Counted from the first letter of the stretch, positions 42,985 to 54,196 are shown. The stretch: DNA of 64,000 nt from Sphingomonas alba (GCF_023516555.1 NZ_JAMGBD010000001.1:868001-932000), one strand, 5' to 3'. Notes: generated by a model not told the origin, from the sequence alone. Translations and numbers: made by a program.

Positions 42985-43398
42985 TTAGCCCGGCAATCTT
43001 TCCAGGATTTCGACGGCACGCTCGATGGCGCGAAGCTCGCTCTGAGCGAGGCGTTCGAGGCCGTTGGCAAGTTGGCTGCCCGAGGCTGGGCCGGAGCGCA
43101 TGACTTCCTGCCCCTTCTCGCTGAGGCGGAGCGCGAGACGGCGCCGATTGTCGGGATCGTGGGTCCGTTCGACGAGACCGGCGCGAACCAGGGTTTCGAC
43201 GGCGCGGCTGACAGCCGGAGCCCCGCGTCCGACGGCATCCGCGACCTGGTTCAAGGTCGCCGGCTGGCGCGATGCTATCGCGCTCATCAACTTGCGTTGC
43301 GCCTGCTCGGCTCGGTCGGCGGCAGTGCTGCCGCCAAAGCGGTCCGCCAAGGCATTGAAGCGGGCGGCAATCGCGGCCGGAGAGACGTTCGCGAACAT
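42985..43398 (-). CDS. MarR-family transcriptional regulator
   Basis: 137 residues from ATG 43398. Winged helix with TLNQVADAVGRGAPAVSRAVETLVRAGLVERTHDPDNRRRLALRLSEKG, the usual MarR DNA-reading head and wing. There is no Shine-Dalgarno; the start lies within a palindromic operator region, so the mRNA may be leaderless. Divergent from the MFS transporter it probably represses. Confidence 0.9.
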   Translation of the reverse strand: MFANVSPAAIAARFNALADRFGGSTAADRAEQAQRKLMSAIASRQPATLNQVADAVGRGAPAVSRAVETLVRAGLVERTHDPDNRRRLALRLSEKGQEVMRSGPASGSQLANGLERLAQSELRAIERAVEILERLPG

Positions 43399-43407
43399 GA
43401 TTTGCAG

Positions 43408-43448
43408 GCTAGCAAATATTTGTCGGCGCGCAAGATTGCCGCTAGCAA
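43408..43448. promoter_or_regulatory. Candidate MarR operator between divergent genes
   Basis: It holds a perfect 10-bp palindrome CAAATATTTG (43413-43422) and two copies of GCTAGCAA (43408-43415 and 43441-43448, 33 bp apart). The whole 59-base gap between the marR-like and MFS starts is covered, typical of autoregulating MarR sites. Confidence 0.55.
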
Positions 43449-43457
43449 TGCAGCGGC

Positions 43458-44642
43458 ATGTCCAGTTCGCCGCGTCCAAAAATGCCCCGGACTGTCTGGG
43501 TGCTCGGCTTCGTCAGCCTGCTCATGGACATGTCGAGCGAGATTTATCACGCGCTGCTGCCGGTGTTTGTCACCGTGACGCTCGGTTTGCCCGCCACGGC
43601 GCTCGGCGCCATCGACGGCATCGCAGAAGCGACCGCCAGCCTGGCCAAGCTGGCATCGGGCCGGCTTTCAGACTTGAGCGGAAAACGGAAACCCTGGGTG
43701 ATGGCGGGCTACGGCCTGGCCGCGCTGTCAAAGCCACTGTTTCCGCTGGCACAGGGGGCTTTGGCGCTGATGGGCGCGCGCTTCATGGATCGGGTGGGCA
43801 AAGGCATTCGCGGCAGTCCGCGCGATGCCATGGTCGCTGACGAGACGCCGCCGGAGATTCGCGGCGCTGCCTTCGGCCTGCGACAGGCGATGGACACAGT
43901 CGGCGCCCTGATCGCCCCCGTCCTCGCCATCGTGCTGATGTGGCTGTTGGCGAACGATATTCGCATGGTCTTTTGGATTGCGGTCATCCCGGCCGCGCTG
44001 TCGTTCCTCCTGTCCTGGCTGGTACTGCGAGAAAGCGAGAAGCCGAGGTCCGCGGGCAAACAACCTCCCTTGTTTGCCGGCTTCCGCGAGCTGGCGGGCC
44101 CGACCAAGCATCTGCTTATTGTCGGATTCTTCTTCACGCTCGCCCGCTTCTCCGAGAGCTTCCTGATCCTCAAGGGGTTGGAGGCGGGCTTGTCCGCGGC
44201 ATGGTCGCCGCTGGCGCTCGCTTTGTTCAACCTATCCTATCTCGTGCTTGCCTATCCGGCCGGCGCGCTCAGCGACCGGATGAAGCCGAAGTCGATCCTC
44301 CTTGCCGGAATGGCCGTGTTGATTGCCGCCGACCTTCTGTTGGCCCAGCCTGTCGGCCTGGCCGGTCTTGCAGTCGGCATTCTGCTGTGGGGCGCCCACA
44401 TGGCCCTCACGCAAGGGATATTCGCGAGGATGATCGCCGACAGTGCTCCGGACCACCTGCGCGCTACCAGCTTCGGCGCCTTCTGGTTCATCACCGGCAT
44501 CGCCGGATTGCTTGCCAGCCTTGCTGCGGGCCTGCTCTGGGACCGGGTCGGGTCCTCCGCGACCTTCTACGCCGCAGCGATTGCGGCGGTGCTGTCGCTG
44601 GCCCTCCTCAGTCTGCTTCGCGAGCCCGCCCGGATCGGCTGA
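43458..44642 (+). CDS. MFS transporter
   Basis: 394 residues, about 12 membrane helices. The first-loop motif GRLSDLSGKRKPWV and the conserved GKGIRGSPRDAMVAD lie between helices, and RESEKPR in the central loop. This matches a subgroup near the fosmidomycin-resistance and drug-efflux families. Control by the adjacent MarR protein suggests efflux of an antimicrobial or phenolic. Overlaps the end of the cytochrome b561 gene by 35 bases, tail to tail. Confidence 0.9.
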   Translation: MSSSPRPKMPRTVWVLGFVSLLMDMSSEIYHALLPVFVTVTLGLPATALGAIDGIAEATASLAKLASGRLSDLSGKRKPWVMAGYGLAALSKPLFPLAQGALALMGARFMDRVGKGIRGSPRDAMVADETPPEIRGAAFGLRQAMDTVGALIAPVLAIVLMWLLANDIRMVFWIAVIPAALSFLLSWLVLRESEKPRSAGKQPPLFAGFRELAGPTKHLLIVGFFFTLARFSESFLILKGLEAGLSAAWSPLALALFNLSYLVLAYPAGALSDRMKPKSILLAGMAVLIAADLLLAQPVGLAGLAVGILLWGAHMALTQGIFARMIADSAPDHLRATSFGAFWFITGIAGLLASLAAGLLWDRVGSSATFYAAAIAAVLSLALLSLLREPARIG

Positions 44643-45201
44643 ACGGCGGCATTCGGTCCGCGACGTTCGTCGGCGATCCGAACTGGTTGTAGAGCGCCGC
44701 GCCGACGTGGAGGACGACCAGCGCCAGCGTGATGAGCACCAGCAGCACGTGCACGTCGCCAAGGTCGGCGTCCGGTGAAATTCCGGGGATCGCCGGCAGG
44801 GCCAGCCCGAACTTCAGCGGCACCCAGCCATTCTCTGCCCGACCAGAGGCCGCCAGCAGCCCGGTCAGCGGCAGTGCAATCAGCAGCACATAGAACAGCC
44901 GGTGGTTCCAGACCGCAAGGAACCGCTCCCATTTGGGGAAATCGGATGGATACGGCGGTGGTGGGTTCATCAATCGCACTGCCAACCGAACCAGTGCCAG
45001 GATCAGGATCAGAGCGCCGATGGTCTTGTGCCAGGCGAACAGGTCAGCCCGCTGAGGCCCGCGCTCCATATTGTCGAACAGGAAGCCCACGATCACTTGG
45101 GCAACCACGACTGCAGCCGTGATCCAGTGGATCCAGACGACGATCGACTTGTACCGGACTGCGGTCAATCCGGTGCTTCTTTCGACCATATAATCCGACA
45201 T
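44608..45201 (-). CDS. Cytochrome b561 (CybB family)
   Basis: 197 residues from ATG 45201 with AGGAG six bases upstream. Four membrane helices with haem-ligating histidines in VWIHWITA, FAWHKTIGAL and DVHVLLVLITLALVVLHVGAAL. Members move electrons from quinol to periplasmic acceptors such as superoxide. The ribosome site is partly inside a hairpin (next entry). Confidence 0.9.
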   Translation of the reverse strand: MSDYMVERSTGLTAVRYKSIVVWIHWITAAVVVAQVIVGFLFDNMERGPQRADLFAWHKTIGALILILALVRLAVRLMNPPPPYPSDFPKWERFLAVWNHRLFYVLLIALPLTGLLAASGRAENGWVPLKFGLALPAIPGISPDADLGDVHVLLVLITLALVVLHVGAALYNQFGSPTNVADRMPPFSRSGRAREAD

Positions 45202-45209
45202 GGCAGACT

Positions 45210-45232
45210 CCTGTCCGTTCCCCCCGGACAGG
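45210..45232 (-). promoter_or_regulatory. Hairpin occluding the cytochrome b561 ribosome-binding site
   Basis: A perfect 8-bp stem (CCTGTCCG with CGGACAGG, seven-base loop). Three bases of the AGGAG Shine-Dalgarno (45208-45212) sit in the stem on the minus-strand mRNA, so folding would reduce initiation. Confidence 0.5.
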
Positions 45233-45238
45233 GCGCTT

Positions 45239-45477
45239 TCAGGTTCGGCGGGGGCCGGTAGAATGCCAGGCCGCACGCCCGAACGAGAGCGCACCCCAAA
45301 GTGCACCTAGCAATGCAACGAGCGCGATGACGATTTGGCTCCATTGCGGCCACGCATCATCGCCGAACACGAAAATCCAAGCGATCCCTGCCGCACTCCC
45401 GCCAACGACGATCATCCCGCCGTAGGCGCCGACGACGGCAGCAACTCCCGTCAGAAGGACGCGAAGCCAATGCGGCA

Positions 45478-45478
<1 letters not shown>
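45239..45478 (-). CDS. Small two- or three-pass membrane protein
   Basis: 79 residues. Hydrophobic stretches at about 7-38 and 48-68 with a short acidic loop (GDDAWPQ) between, then an RRT end. ATG overlaps the last base of the FadB-like gene stop (TGATG). No family recognised; coupling to beta-oxidation may be accidental. Lies upstream of the cytochrome b561 gene. Confidence 0.6.
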
Positions 45479-47547
<2,069 letters not shown>

Positions 47548-47562
47548 GATAATCTCCGATGG

Positions 47563-48330
47563 TCAGAAGGCCGTGCGGCCATAGCTTTGGTTGTAGAAAG
47601 GATGGCTGATTGACAGGCCGCCATCAACGACCAGGGCATGGCCATTGACGTAGCTGGAATCGTCCGACGCCAGGAACAATGCAGCATGAGCGATCTCGTC
47701 CGGCTCGCCGCCCCGCTTGAGCGGATTGAGATTGCCGAGCAGCGACTCCTTCCCGCTGTCGCGTGCCATGTCGTAGATCGCCTTGGTCATTCCGGTCTCG
47801 ATCAGACCGGGGCAGATGGCGTTCACGCGAATATTGCTGTCGCAAAGCTGGGTCGCGGCGACCTTGACTAGGTTGATGACGCCCGCCTTGGACGCAGAAT
47901 AAGCGGGCCCACCTGCGCCGGCGCGGATGCCCGCCACCGAAGCGGTGCAGATGATCGATCCGCCGCCGCGTTCTTTCATGACCGGCCCGGCATGCTTGAT
48001 CGCGAGGAACGGGCCAATCAGGTTCACCCGCAGGATCTGCTCCCAATCCTCGACGCTCTGTTCGAAAATTGAAGCGAGCCCACCGGAAATGCCGGCGTTG
48101 GCGAAAAAGATGTCGACGCCGCCGAAATCCTTTTGCGCGCGCTTGATGAGGCCTTTGACTGCCGCTTCGTCGCCCGCATCGGCGGCGACTCCGGTCGTAC
48201 CTTCGAGCTCGGGCATTCCTAGGTCGGCAGCGATGACTCGGGCGCCCTCCGCAACGAACAGCGCGGCGGTCGCAAAGCCGATGCCGGATGCGGCACCGGT
48301 TACGATCGCGGTTTTGCCCGCAAGCCTCAT
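47563..48330 (-). CDS. Short-chain dehydrogenase/reductase
   Basis: 255 residues from ATG 48330, which overlaps the preceding SDR stop (ATGA). Classical [11 protein letters not shown] nucleotide loop, NAGISGG, SVAG and Y-S-A-S-K active site, ending [11 protein letters not shown]. The operon setting suggests a 3-hydroxyacyl-CoA or alcohol dehydrogenase for a branched or cyclic acyl chain. Confidence 0.9.
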   Translation of the reverse strand: MRLAGKTAIVTGAASGIGFATAALFVAEGARVIAADLGMPELEGTTGVAADAGDEAAVKGLIKRAQKDFGGVDIFFANAGISGGLASIFEQSVEDWEQILRVNLIGPFLAIKHAGPVMKERGGGSIICTASVAGIRAGAGGPAYSASKAGVINLVKVAATQLCDSNIRVNAICPGLIETGMTKAIYDMARDSGKESLLGNLNPLKRGGEPDEIAHAALFLASDDSSYVNGHALVVDGGLSISHPFYNQSYGRTAF

Positions 48331-49106
48331 AGTCCCGCTCCAAACGTGCTGCCGCCGTCGACGATCAAGGTCTGCCCAGTGACGAAGCTGGCCGCGCCGG
48401 AGGCGAGGAAAATAGCCGCACCGGCCAATTCCTTGGGCTCCCCGATGCGCTTCAACGCAGCGACGCTCGTCACGCGCTTCAAGATCTCCGGATTCTCCCA
48501 AAGTGCGCGGGCGAAGTCGGTGCGGACGAGGCCCGGCGCTATGGCGTTTACGCGGACGCCCTTGGGACCGAATTCGGCGGCGAGGTTGCGAACCAGTTGC
48601 AAGTCGGCTGCCTTGGAGATGTTGTAGGCGCCGATCACCGCCGAGCTGGTCAGGCCACCGACCGAGCTGACGATGATGATTGAACCATCGCCGCGCTCCA
48701 GCATGTCCGGTGCGGCCATCTGCACCAGCCAGTGGTTGGCGATGACGTTGTTATCGAGGATCTTGCGGAACTGGTCGTCGGTAATCCCGCCCATCGGCCC
48801 GTAATAGGGATTGGAAGCGGCGTTGCAGACGAGGATGTCGATCTTGCCCAGCCGCTGTTTCGTCTCGTCGACCAGCGCCTGTAGCGCTTGCTTGTCGGAA
48901 ATGCTGGCGGCGATGGCGATGGCGCGCTCTTCGCCGTGGGCGTCATTGATCGCCTTGGCGACATCCTCGCACGCGTCCTGCTTGCGGCTGGAAATCACGA
49001 CCATGGCACCGTGGTGGGCGAGGCCCTCGGCGATGGCCCGGCCGATGCCGCGCGAGGAGCCAGTGACGATAGCGACTTTGCCGGTGAGATCGAACAAATG
49101 GCTCAT
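48327..49106 (-). CDS. Short-chain dehydrogenase/reductase
   Basis: 259 residues. TGSSRGIG nucleotide site, [17 protein letters not shown] and Y-N-I-S-K active site, GGSTFGAGL end. Resembles the DHRS4-like branch. Start overlaps the acyl-CoA dehydrogenase stop (ATGA), so dehydrogenase, SDR and SDR are translationally coupled in that order. Confidence 0.9.
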   Translation of the reverse strand: MSHLFDLTGKVAIVTGSSRGIGRAIAEGLAHHGAMVVISSRKQDACEDVAKAINDAHGEERAIAIAASISDKQALQALVDETKQRLGKIDILVCNAASNPYYGPMGGITDDQFRKILDNNVIANHWLVQMAAPDMLERGDGSIIIVSSVGGLTSSAVIGAYNISKAADLQLVRNLAAEFGPKGVRVNAIAPGLVRTDFARALWENPEILKRVTSVAALKRIGEPKELAGAAIFLASGAASFVTGQTLIVDGGSTFGAGL

Positions 49107-50350
49107 GCCGGCAGCTCGGCGTGCTTCGAATATTCGATCAAGGCGATGCTCCGGTTGTGGACCTCGTCCGGGCCGTCGGCGAGGCGCAAGGTGCGGATAC
49201 CGGCCCAGCTCGATGCCAGCGGCGTGTCCTGGCTGACGCCAGCGCCGCCATGCGCCTGGATAGCGTCGTCGATGATCTTCAGTGCCATGTTCGGCGCCTT
49301 GACCTTGATCATGGCAATCTCGGCCTTGGCGGCCTTGTTGCCGGCCTTGTCCATCATGTCCGCGGCCTTGAGGCAGAGGAGGCGCGAGCAGTCGATCTCG
49401 ATGCGGGCGTCGGCGACGCGCTGCTCCCAGACGCTATGCTCGGCAAGGCGCTTGCCAAAGGCCGTGCGGCTCTGCAGTCGGCGGCACATCAGGCCCAGTG
49501 CTTCCTCGGCGGCGCCGATGGTCCGCATGCAATGGTGGATGCGGCCCGGGCCGAGGCGGCCTTGCGCGATCTCGAAGCCCCTGCCCTCGCCGAGCAGCAG
49601 GTTCGACGCAGGGACCCGGACATTGTCGAGCTTGATTTCCATGTGGCCGTGCGGCGCGTCGTCATAGCCGAAGACGGTCAGAGCGCGTTCGACGGTGATG
49701 CCCGGAGTATCCATCGGCACCAAAATCATCGACTGCTGTCGGTGCTTTGCCTCGCCGCGGTCGGTCTTGCCCATCAAGATGGCGACCTTGCAGCGCGGAT
49801 CCCCTGCGCCCGACGACCACCATTTCTTGCCGTTGATGACATAGTCGTCGCCGTCGCGGGCGATGTCGCACTCGATATTGGTCGCGTCGGACGAGGCGAC
49901 GCCCGGCTCGGTCATCAGGAAGGCGGAGCGGATCTCGCCACGCATCAGCGGCTTCAGCCACTGCTCCTTCTGCTCGCGGGTGCCGTAACGGTGAAGGACC
50001 TCCATATTACCGGTGTCCGGCGCGGAGCAGTTGAAGACCTCCGATGACCAGAGGATGCGCCCCATTTCCTCGGCGCAGAGGGCATATTCGAGATTGGTGA
50101 GCTGCTCGCCTTCGAACTCGAAGCTCTCGTCGACATGCTGGAGCGCGCCGCCGGGCGGCATGAAGAGGTTCCAGAGGCCCGCCTTGTGCGCGAGCGGCTT
50201 CATGTCCTCGATCAGCTTCAGCGGTTGCCAGCGGTCGCCGGTCGCGATCTCGCGAGGATAATCGGCCTGGCGCGGCCGCACATTCTTGTCGATGAAGTCG
50301 CGAACCCGGTCGCGGAAATAGGCCTGCCGCTCCGTAAGGTCGAAGTCCAC
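49103..50350 (-). CDS. Acyl-CoA dehydrogenase (ACAD10/11-like)
   Basis: 415 residues from GTG 50350 (GGGGAG upstream); the much longer frame above it is Cys/Gly-rich and antisense to the lipoprotein gene. FAD-dependent first step of beta-oxidation. [17 protein letters not shown] and [11 protein letters not shown] line the flavin site; [14 protein letters not shown] and the C-terminal [12 protein letters not shown] are typical of ACAD11-type enzymes. It heads the minus-strand cluster. Confidence 0.92.
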   Translation of the reverse strand: MDFDLTERQAYFRDRVRDFIDKNVRPRQADYPREIATGDRWQPLKLIEDMKPLAHKAGLWNLFMPPGGALQHVDESFEFEGEQLTNLEYALCAEEMGRILWSSEVFNCSAPDTGNMEVLHRYGTREQKEQWLKPLMRGEIRSAFLMTEPGVASSDATNIECDIARDGDDYVINGKKWWSSGAGDPRCKVAILMGKTDRGEAKHRQQSMILVPMDTPGITVERALTVFGYDDAPHGHMEIKLDNVRVPASNLLLGEGRGFEIAQGRLGPGRIHHCMRTIGAAEEALGLMCRRLQSRTAFGKRLAEHSVWEQRVADARIEIDCSRLLCLKAADMMDKAGNKAAKAEIAMIKVKAPNMALKIIDDAIQAHGGAGVSQDTPLASSWAGIRTLRLADGPDEVHNRSIALIEYSKHAELPA

Positions 50351-50419
50351 TGCCCGCTCCCCTTTGACGCGTTGCGTTTGAAAACCGGCTAGGCCGGAGC
50401 GCGCGCCGGGGCAAGAGGC

Positions 50420-50444
50420 GGAACGCTCTTCGTTCAGGCCCGTT
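50420..50444 (+). promoter_or_regulatory. EcfG-type general stress promoter
   Basis: GGAAC (50420-50424), 16 bases, CGTT (50441-50444): an exact match to the alphaproteobacterial EcfG consensus GGAAC-N16-CGTT as I know it. The ATG is nine bases after the -10, and there is no Shine-Dalgarno, so the mRNA would be leaderless or nearly so. Confidence 0.65.
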
Positions 50445-50453
50445 AGCACGGCC

Positions 50454-51062
50454 ATGAAACGATCCGCCGCAATCGCGATCCTCCTCGCCGCCTGCTCGCA
50501 GCAAAACCAGCAGCCGACCAATAACACCGGCCAGCCGGTCGAGCAGGCCGACGCCAATGGGGTCGCGCCTGCCGCGATTGCCAATGAGTCCACGCCTCCG
50601 CCCGTCAGTGCGCAACCGGACGAGGCCACCAATGCCTCCGTTCCGCCGCCACCACACGTCGATCCCAACGCGCCTCCTCCCGCAGACGAAAAGTCCGCGT
50701 TGGGCGCGGCTCGCAGGCTCCAGGAATATTGCGATGCCGTGGCCACCAAGCGCTACCGCGATGCCTATTCCTATTGGGGAGACGGCGGGAAAAGATCCGG
50801 CCTGACGTTCGAGCAATTCCGCGCCAGCTTCGCCAAATACGGCGCCTACGACTGCCATATCGGCAAGCCGGGCGATTCCGAGGGTGCCGCCGGGTCGATC
50901 TACATCACTGTCCCGCTACAGGTGACCGGTGCCCTGACAAAGGGCGGCGGGTTCGTACTGGAAGGCCCGATCACGATGCGCCGCGTCAACGACGTCGACG
51001 GTTCCTCAGCGGAGCAGCGGCGCTGGCACATTGAATCCTCCGGTCTCAAGCCCCGCCCCTGA
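50454..51062 (+). CDS. Predicted lipoprotein of unknown function
   Basis: 202 residues. The lipobox AILLAAC puts the lipid Cys at 14. Residues 15-75 are a disordered Gln/Pro/Ala linker; the globular part 80-200 has [25 protein letters not shown], a Cys pair candidate (C93 and C134) and [16 protein letters not shown], similar to NTF2-like periplasmic domains. It is unrelated to its beta-oxidation neighbours and has its own stress-type promoter. Confidence 0.75.
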   Translation: MKRSAAIAILLAACSQQNQQPTNNTGQPVEQADANGVAPAAIANESTPPPVSAQPDEATNASVPPPPHVDPNAPPPADEKSALGAARRLQEYCDAVATKRYRDAYSYWGDGGKRSGLTFEQFRASFAKYGAYDCHIGKPGDSEGAAGSIYITVPLQVTGALTKGGGFVLEGPITMRRVNDVDGSSAEQRRWHIESSGLKPRP

Positions 51063-51111
51063 TTGACGACGGGGGCGGCGCTCGGCACGAAGAGTTTCGA
51101 GGAGAAACCTA

Positions 51112-52266
51112 GTGCCCGACCTCGAACAATTTCGCGCCGACACGCGCGCCTGGCTGGAAGCGAATTGCCCGCCTGAGATGCGCGAACCCATGCGCTCGGA
51201 AAAGGACGCCTGTTGGGGCGGCCGGAACTTCGAGTTTCAATCCCCTGCCCAGAAGCAGTGGCTCGACGCGATGGCCTCGCGCGGCTGGACCGTTCCGGAC
51301 TGGCCAAAGGACTATGGCGGCGGCGGACTCTCTCCGGCCGAGACCAAGGTCCTCAAGCAGGAAATGGCGCGGATCAACGCTCGCCAGCCGCTAACCAGCT
51401 TCGGCATTTCCATGCTCGGACCGGCGCTGCTGAAGTACGGCACCGAGGAGCAGAAGAAGCATTATTTACCCGAGATCGCCCGCGGCGAAATCCGCTGGTG
51501 CCAGGGCTATTCCGAACCGGGCGCCGGCTCCGACCTCGCCGGCCTCCAGACAAAGTGCGAAGACAAGGGCGACCATTGGCTGGTCAACGGCCAGAAGGTC
51601 TGGACCTCTTATGCCGACCAGGCCGATTGGATTTTCTGCCTGGTCCGCACCTCGACCGAGTCCAAGCACGGCGGCATCAGCTTCCTGCTGTTCGACATGG
51701 AATCTCCGGGCGTCTCGACCAAGCCGATCCTGCTGATCAGCGGCTATTCCCCCTTCTGCGAAACGTTTTTCGACGATGTGAAGGTGCCGAAGGACCAGGT
51801 CGTCGGCGAGGTCAACAAGGGCTGGGACGTCGCCAAATATCTTCTCGGCCACGAACGCGAGATGATCAGCGGCATGGGCCTAGGCGGCGAAAAGGTCGCG
51901 CTGGGCAAGACCGTCGGGCCGATCGACGATCCGCTGCTCCGCGCCGAAATCGCCGCTTTCGACGTCGATTCCATTGCCTTTTCGGCGATGAGCGAGCGCT
52001 TCATCGACCAGTTGAAGGCCGGCGAAGCGCATCCGGCCATGCCCTCGATGATGAAATATGCCGGAACCGAGCTCAACAAGCGCCGCCACGAGCTGATCAT
52101 GGCGGCCGGCGGGTCCGATGTGCTCGAGTGGGAAAGCGAGCGGTCGAAGGAGGGCAAGGCCGCGCGCGACTGGCTGCGGACCAAGGCCAATTCGATTGAG
52201 GGCGGCACGAGCGAAGTCCAGCTCGGCATCGTCGCCAAACACATCCTCCGACTGCCGGGGACCTAG
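51112..52266 (+). CDS. Acyl-CoA dehydrogenase
   Basis: 384 residues from GTG 51112. Flavin-site segments are CQGYSEPGAGSDLAGLQT and WLVNGQKVWTSYADQADW; the C-terminus has the IEGGTSEVQLGIVAKHIL motif, with the base region expected of FadE-like enzymes. The N-terminal DWPKDYGGGGLSP is shared with steroid and branched-chain dehydrogenases. Followed by a second, shorter acyl-CoA dehydrogenase; such adjacent pairs can form alpha2beta2 enzymes. Confidence 0.93.
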   Translation: MPDLEQFRADTRAWLEANCPPEMREPMRSEKDACWGGRNFEFQSPAQKQWLDAMASRGWTVPDWPKDYGGGGLSPAETKVLKQEMARINARQPLTSFGISMLGPALLKYGTEEQKKHYLPEIARGEIRWCQGYSEPGAGSDLAGLQTKCEDKGDHWLVNGQKVWTSYADQADWIFCLVRTSTESKHGGISFLLFDMESPGVSTKPILLISGYSPFCETFFDDVKVPKDQVVGEVNKGWDVAKYLLGHEREMISGMGLGGEKVALGKTVGPIDDPLLRAEIAAFDVDSIAFSAMSERFIDQLKAGEAHPAMPSMMKYAGTELNKRRHELIMAAGGSDVLEWESERSKEGKAARDWLRTKANSIEGGTSEVQLGIVAKHILRLPGT

Positions 52267-52274
52267 CCAATTCC

Positions 52275-52350
52275 CGTTCGTGCTGAGCGAAGTCGAAGCG
52301 CGCGGCACGACGGTCGGGCAAACGCCCTTCGACTTCGCTCAGGACGAACG
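52275..52350. repeat. Long inverted repeat between two acyl-CoA dehydrogenase genes
   Basis: Arms 52275-52298 and 52327-52350 are inverted copies (23 of 24 match), of the CGTTCGT-CTGAGC-GAAGTCGAAG type that I recall as a dispersed sphingomonad repeat. The right arm ends nine bases before the downstream ATG. Confidence 0.9.
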
Positions 52351-52359
52351 AGATTATAG

Positions 52360-53490
52360 ATGGCATTACTGTCGGACGACCAGAAGCTGATCCAGGAAAC
52401 GGCGCGCAATTTCCTCGCCGAGGAAGGCAGCATCGCCAAACAATTGCGCCACTGGCGCGGCATCGGCTGCAGCGACGGCTTCGGACACGACTTATGGAAG
52501 CAATTCGCCGAGCTCGGCCTCACCGGCATCTGCATTCCGGAGAGTGTCGGCGGCGCCGGCATGGGCGCAGTCGAGGCCGGGCTGGTCCTGGAGGAGATCG
52601 GCCGCAACCTGACGCCCTCCCCCTTCCTGACGACCTCGGTGGCGGCGGTGAAGGCGCTGGAAGGATCGGCGCAGGCAGAACGCTGGTTCCCCGGCATCGT
52701 CGCGGGCGAAACGGTCGCGGCTTTGGCGGTCGATGAAGGCAAGAGCCACAATCCAAAGGCAATCGCACTACAGGCGAAACGGTCAGGCAACGGCTTCGCG
52801 CTTAACGGACAGAAGCAATTCGTCGTGCAGGGGAAGTCGGCCGACGTCATCATTGTCGCCGCGCGAACAGCGGGTTCGCCAGGCGAGACCGATGGCGTCA
52901 CTTTGTTCGCCGTCGAGAAAGGCGCGAGCGGCCTTGAGCTTGAAAACGTCGCTCTGGCGGATTCGTCGAAGGCGGCCCGCCTTGTCTTTGACAATGTCCA
53001 GGTCGATGCCGACGCCGTAGTCGGCGAGGTGGATGGCGGCTGGGCACCGCTGTCGCGGGCACTTAACGCCGGACGAGCCGGCGCCGCCGCCGAGCTGGTC
53101 GGGGTCGCTGCCGGCGCGTCCGACATGACGTTCGACTATCTCAAGCAGCGTAAGCAATTCGGGAAGCTCATCGGCGAATTCCAGGCGCTGCAGCACCGCG
53201 CGGCCCATCTCTACGGGGAGATCGAAATTGCGCGGGCCGCGTCTCTCAAGGCCGCGGAACTGCTCGACGCCGGTTCTGACAGCGCCGAGCTCTTGGTCGC
53301 CGTCGCCAAGGCCAAAGCCGGCCGCAGCGCGGCGCTCGCCGTCCAGGAAGGCGTCCAGATGCATGGCGGCATCGGCATGACCGACGAGCATGACATCGGC
53401 CTCTACATGAAGCGCGAGGCGGTCTTGTCGGAACTTTTCGGCTCGCCCCGCTTCCACGCCAACCGTGTCGCGGAACTGTCCGGCTACTAG
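52360..53490 (+). CDS. Acyl-CoA dehydrogenase
   Basis: 376 residues. LGLTGICIPESVGGAGMG, alpha/beta middle domain (FALNGQKQFVVQGKSADVIIVAAR), and C-terminal QMHGGIGMTDEHDIGLYMKR. Sequence is more divergent than its neighbour in the substrate-site loops and it lacks a GGTSE-type motif. This fits a partner subunit of a heteromeric dehydrogenase as seen in steroid and bile-acid pathways; that is inference. Ribosome site is weak and abuts the inverted repeat. Ends sharing CTAG with the thioesterase. Confidence 0.9.
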   Translation: MALLSDDQKLIQETARNFLAEEGSIAKQLRHWRGIGCSDGFGHDLWKQFAELGLTGICIPESVGGAGMGAVEAGLVLEEIGRNLTPSPFLTTSVAAVKALEGSAQAERWFPGIVAGETVAALAVDEGKSHNPKAIALQAKRSGNGFALNGQKQFVVQGKSADVIIVAARTAGSPGETDGVTLFAVEKGASGLELENVALADSSKAARLVFDNVQVDADAVVGEVDGGWAPLSRALNAGRAGAAAELVGVAAGASDMTFDYLKQRKQFGKLIGEFQALQHRAAHLYGEIEIARAASLKAAELLDAGSDSAELLVAVAKAKAGRSAALAVQEGVQMHGGIGMTDEHDIGLYMKREAVLSELFGSPRFHANRVAELSGY

Positions 53491-53870
53491 TCGCGGACCA
53501 GCAGGAAATTCATCTGCGCGGCGGCGATCGGTTCTTCGCGGCCTTTCTGCCACGCCTGCGCCTCGACATTGGCGATCCGGCCGCCGAGCCGCTCGATATG
53601 CGCCGAAGCATAAGTGTCGCGCGGCAGGCCGGCGCGCATGTAATCGACGGTCACGTTGATTGGCTTCATCGTCGCCGACCTGTCGCCCAGCGCCTGGCGC
53701 AGGGTCACGAAGGCCGCGAATTCGAGCAGCCCGGCAATGGCGCCCCCGTGAAGGTAGCCGGGCCGGCCGACGACATCGTCGTGAAATGGCATGACGAACA
53801 GCGGCATGCCGCGCTCGTCCTGGTCGACGCGTAATTTCAGCAGCTCGGCATAGGGCGGAAGCGCGGTCAT
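53487..53870 (-). CDS. PaaI-family hotdog thioesterase
   Basis: 127 residues from ATG 53870 (AGGGAG upstream; GTG 53873 is an alternative). Hotdog fold with the catalytic HGGAIAGLLEFAAF helix and INVTVDYMRAGLPRDTYASAHIERLGGRIANVEA strands. Hydrolyses acyl- or aryl-CoA thioesters, probably freeing CoA when beta-oxidation intermediates build up. Confidence 0.9.
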   Translation of the reverse strand: MTALPPYAELLKLRVDQDERGMPLFVMPFHDDVVGRPGYLHGGAIAGLLEFAAFVTLRQALGDRSATMKPINVTVDYMRAGLPRDTYASAHIERLGGRIANVEAQAWQKGREEPIAAAQMNFLLVRD

Positions 53871-53902
53871 CACCGGCTCCCTAGCGGCAATGTGGCCGGG
53901 GG

Positions 53903-54055
53903 TCAGCCCCGAGCCTTGTAGCTCGCGACAATCCCGAGAATGAAGCTGGTCACCAGGGCCAGCTGGATCTTCCCGTTGGGATCATGCCAGCCGAAGTAGC
54001 GCGCGCCCCATCCAAAGAGGGCGACGAACATCGCAATGGCAATGGCTGCAACCAT
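53903..54055 (-). CDS. Small membrane protein (50 residues)
   Basis: ATG 54055 follows GGGAGGGGG. Two hydrophobic helices (about 2-19 and 29-46) with a WGARYFGWHDPNGK turn. Positive residues at the C-terminus. The sequence is coherent and the ribosome site strong, so it is probably real, but it is similar to nothing I recognise. Confidence 0.6.
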   Translation of the reverse strand: MVAAIAIAMFVALFGWGARYFGWHDPNGKIQLALVTSFILGIVASYKARG

Positions 54056-54196
54056 GGGTCCCCCTCCCAATTCAGCCCGGATACAGTCCGGCATCATGAT
54101 TGTGCCCCGATCTTGGTAAAGAATGAGTAAAGCTTGAGGAACCGGGACGGCACGGCCATAGGGGCGCAAAATCCCGGCCCGCAGAGGAAAAAGCCC

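Noticed and set aside
50351-50749. Long N-terminal extension of the minus-strand acyl-CoA dehydrogenase
   Set aside because: Gly/Ser/Cys-rich and antisense to the lipoprotein gene; GTG 50350 has a good ribosome site and the normal family N-terminus.
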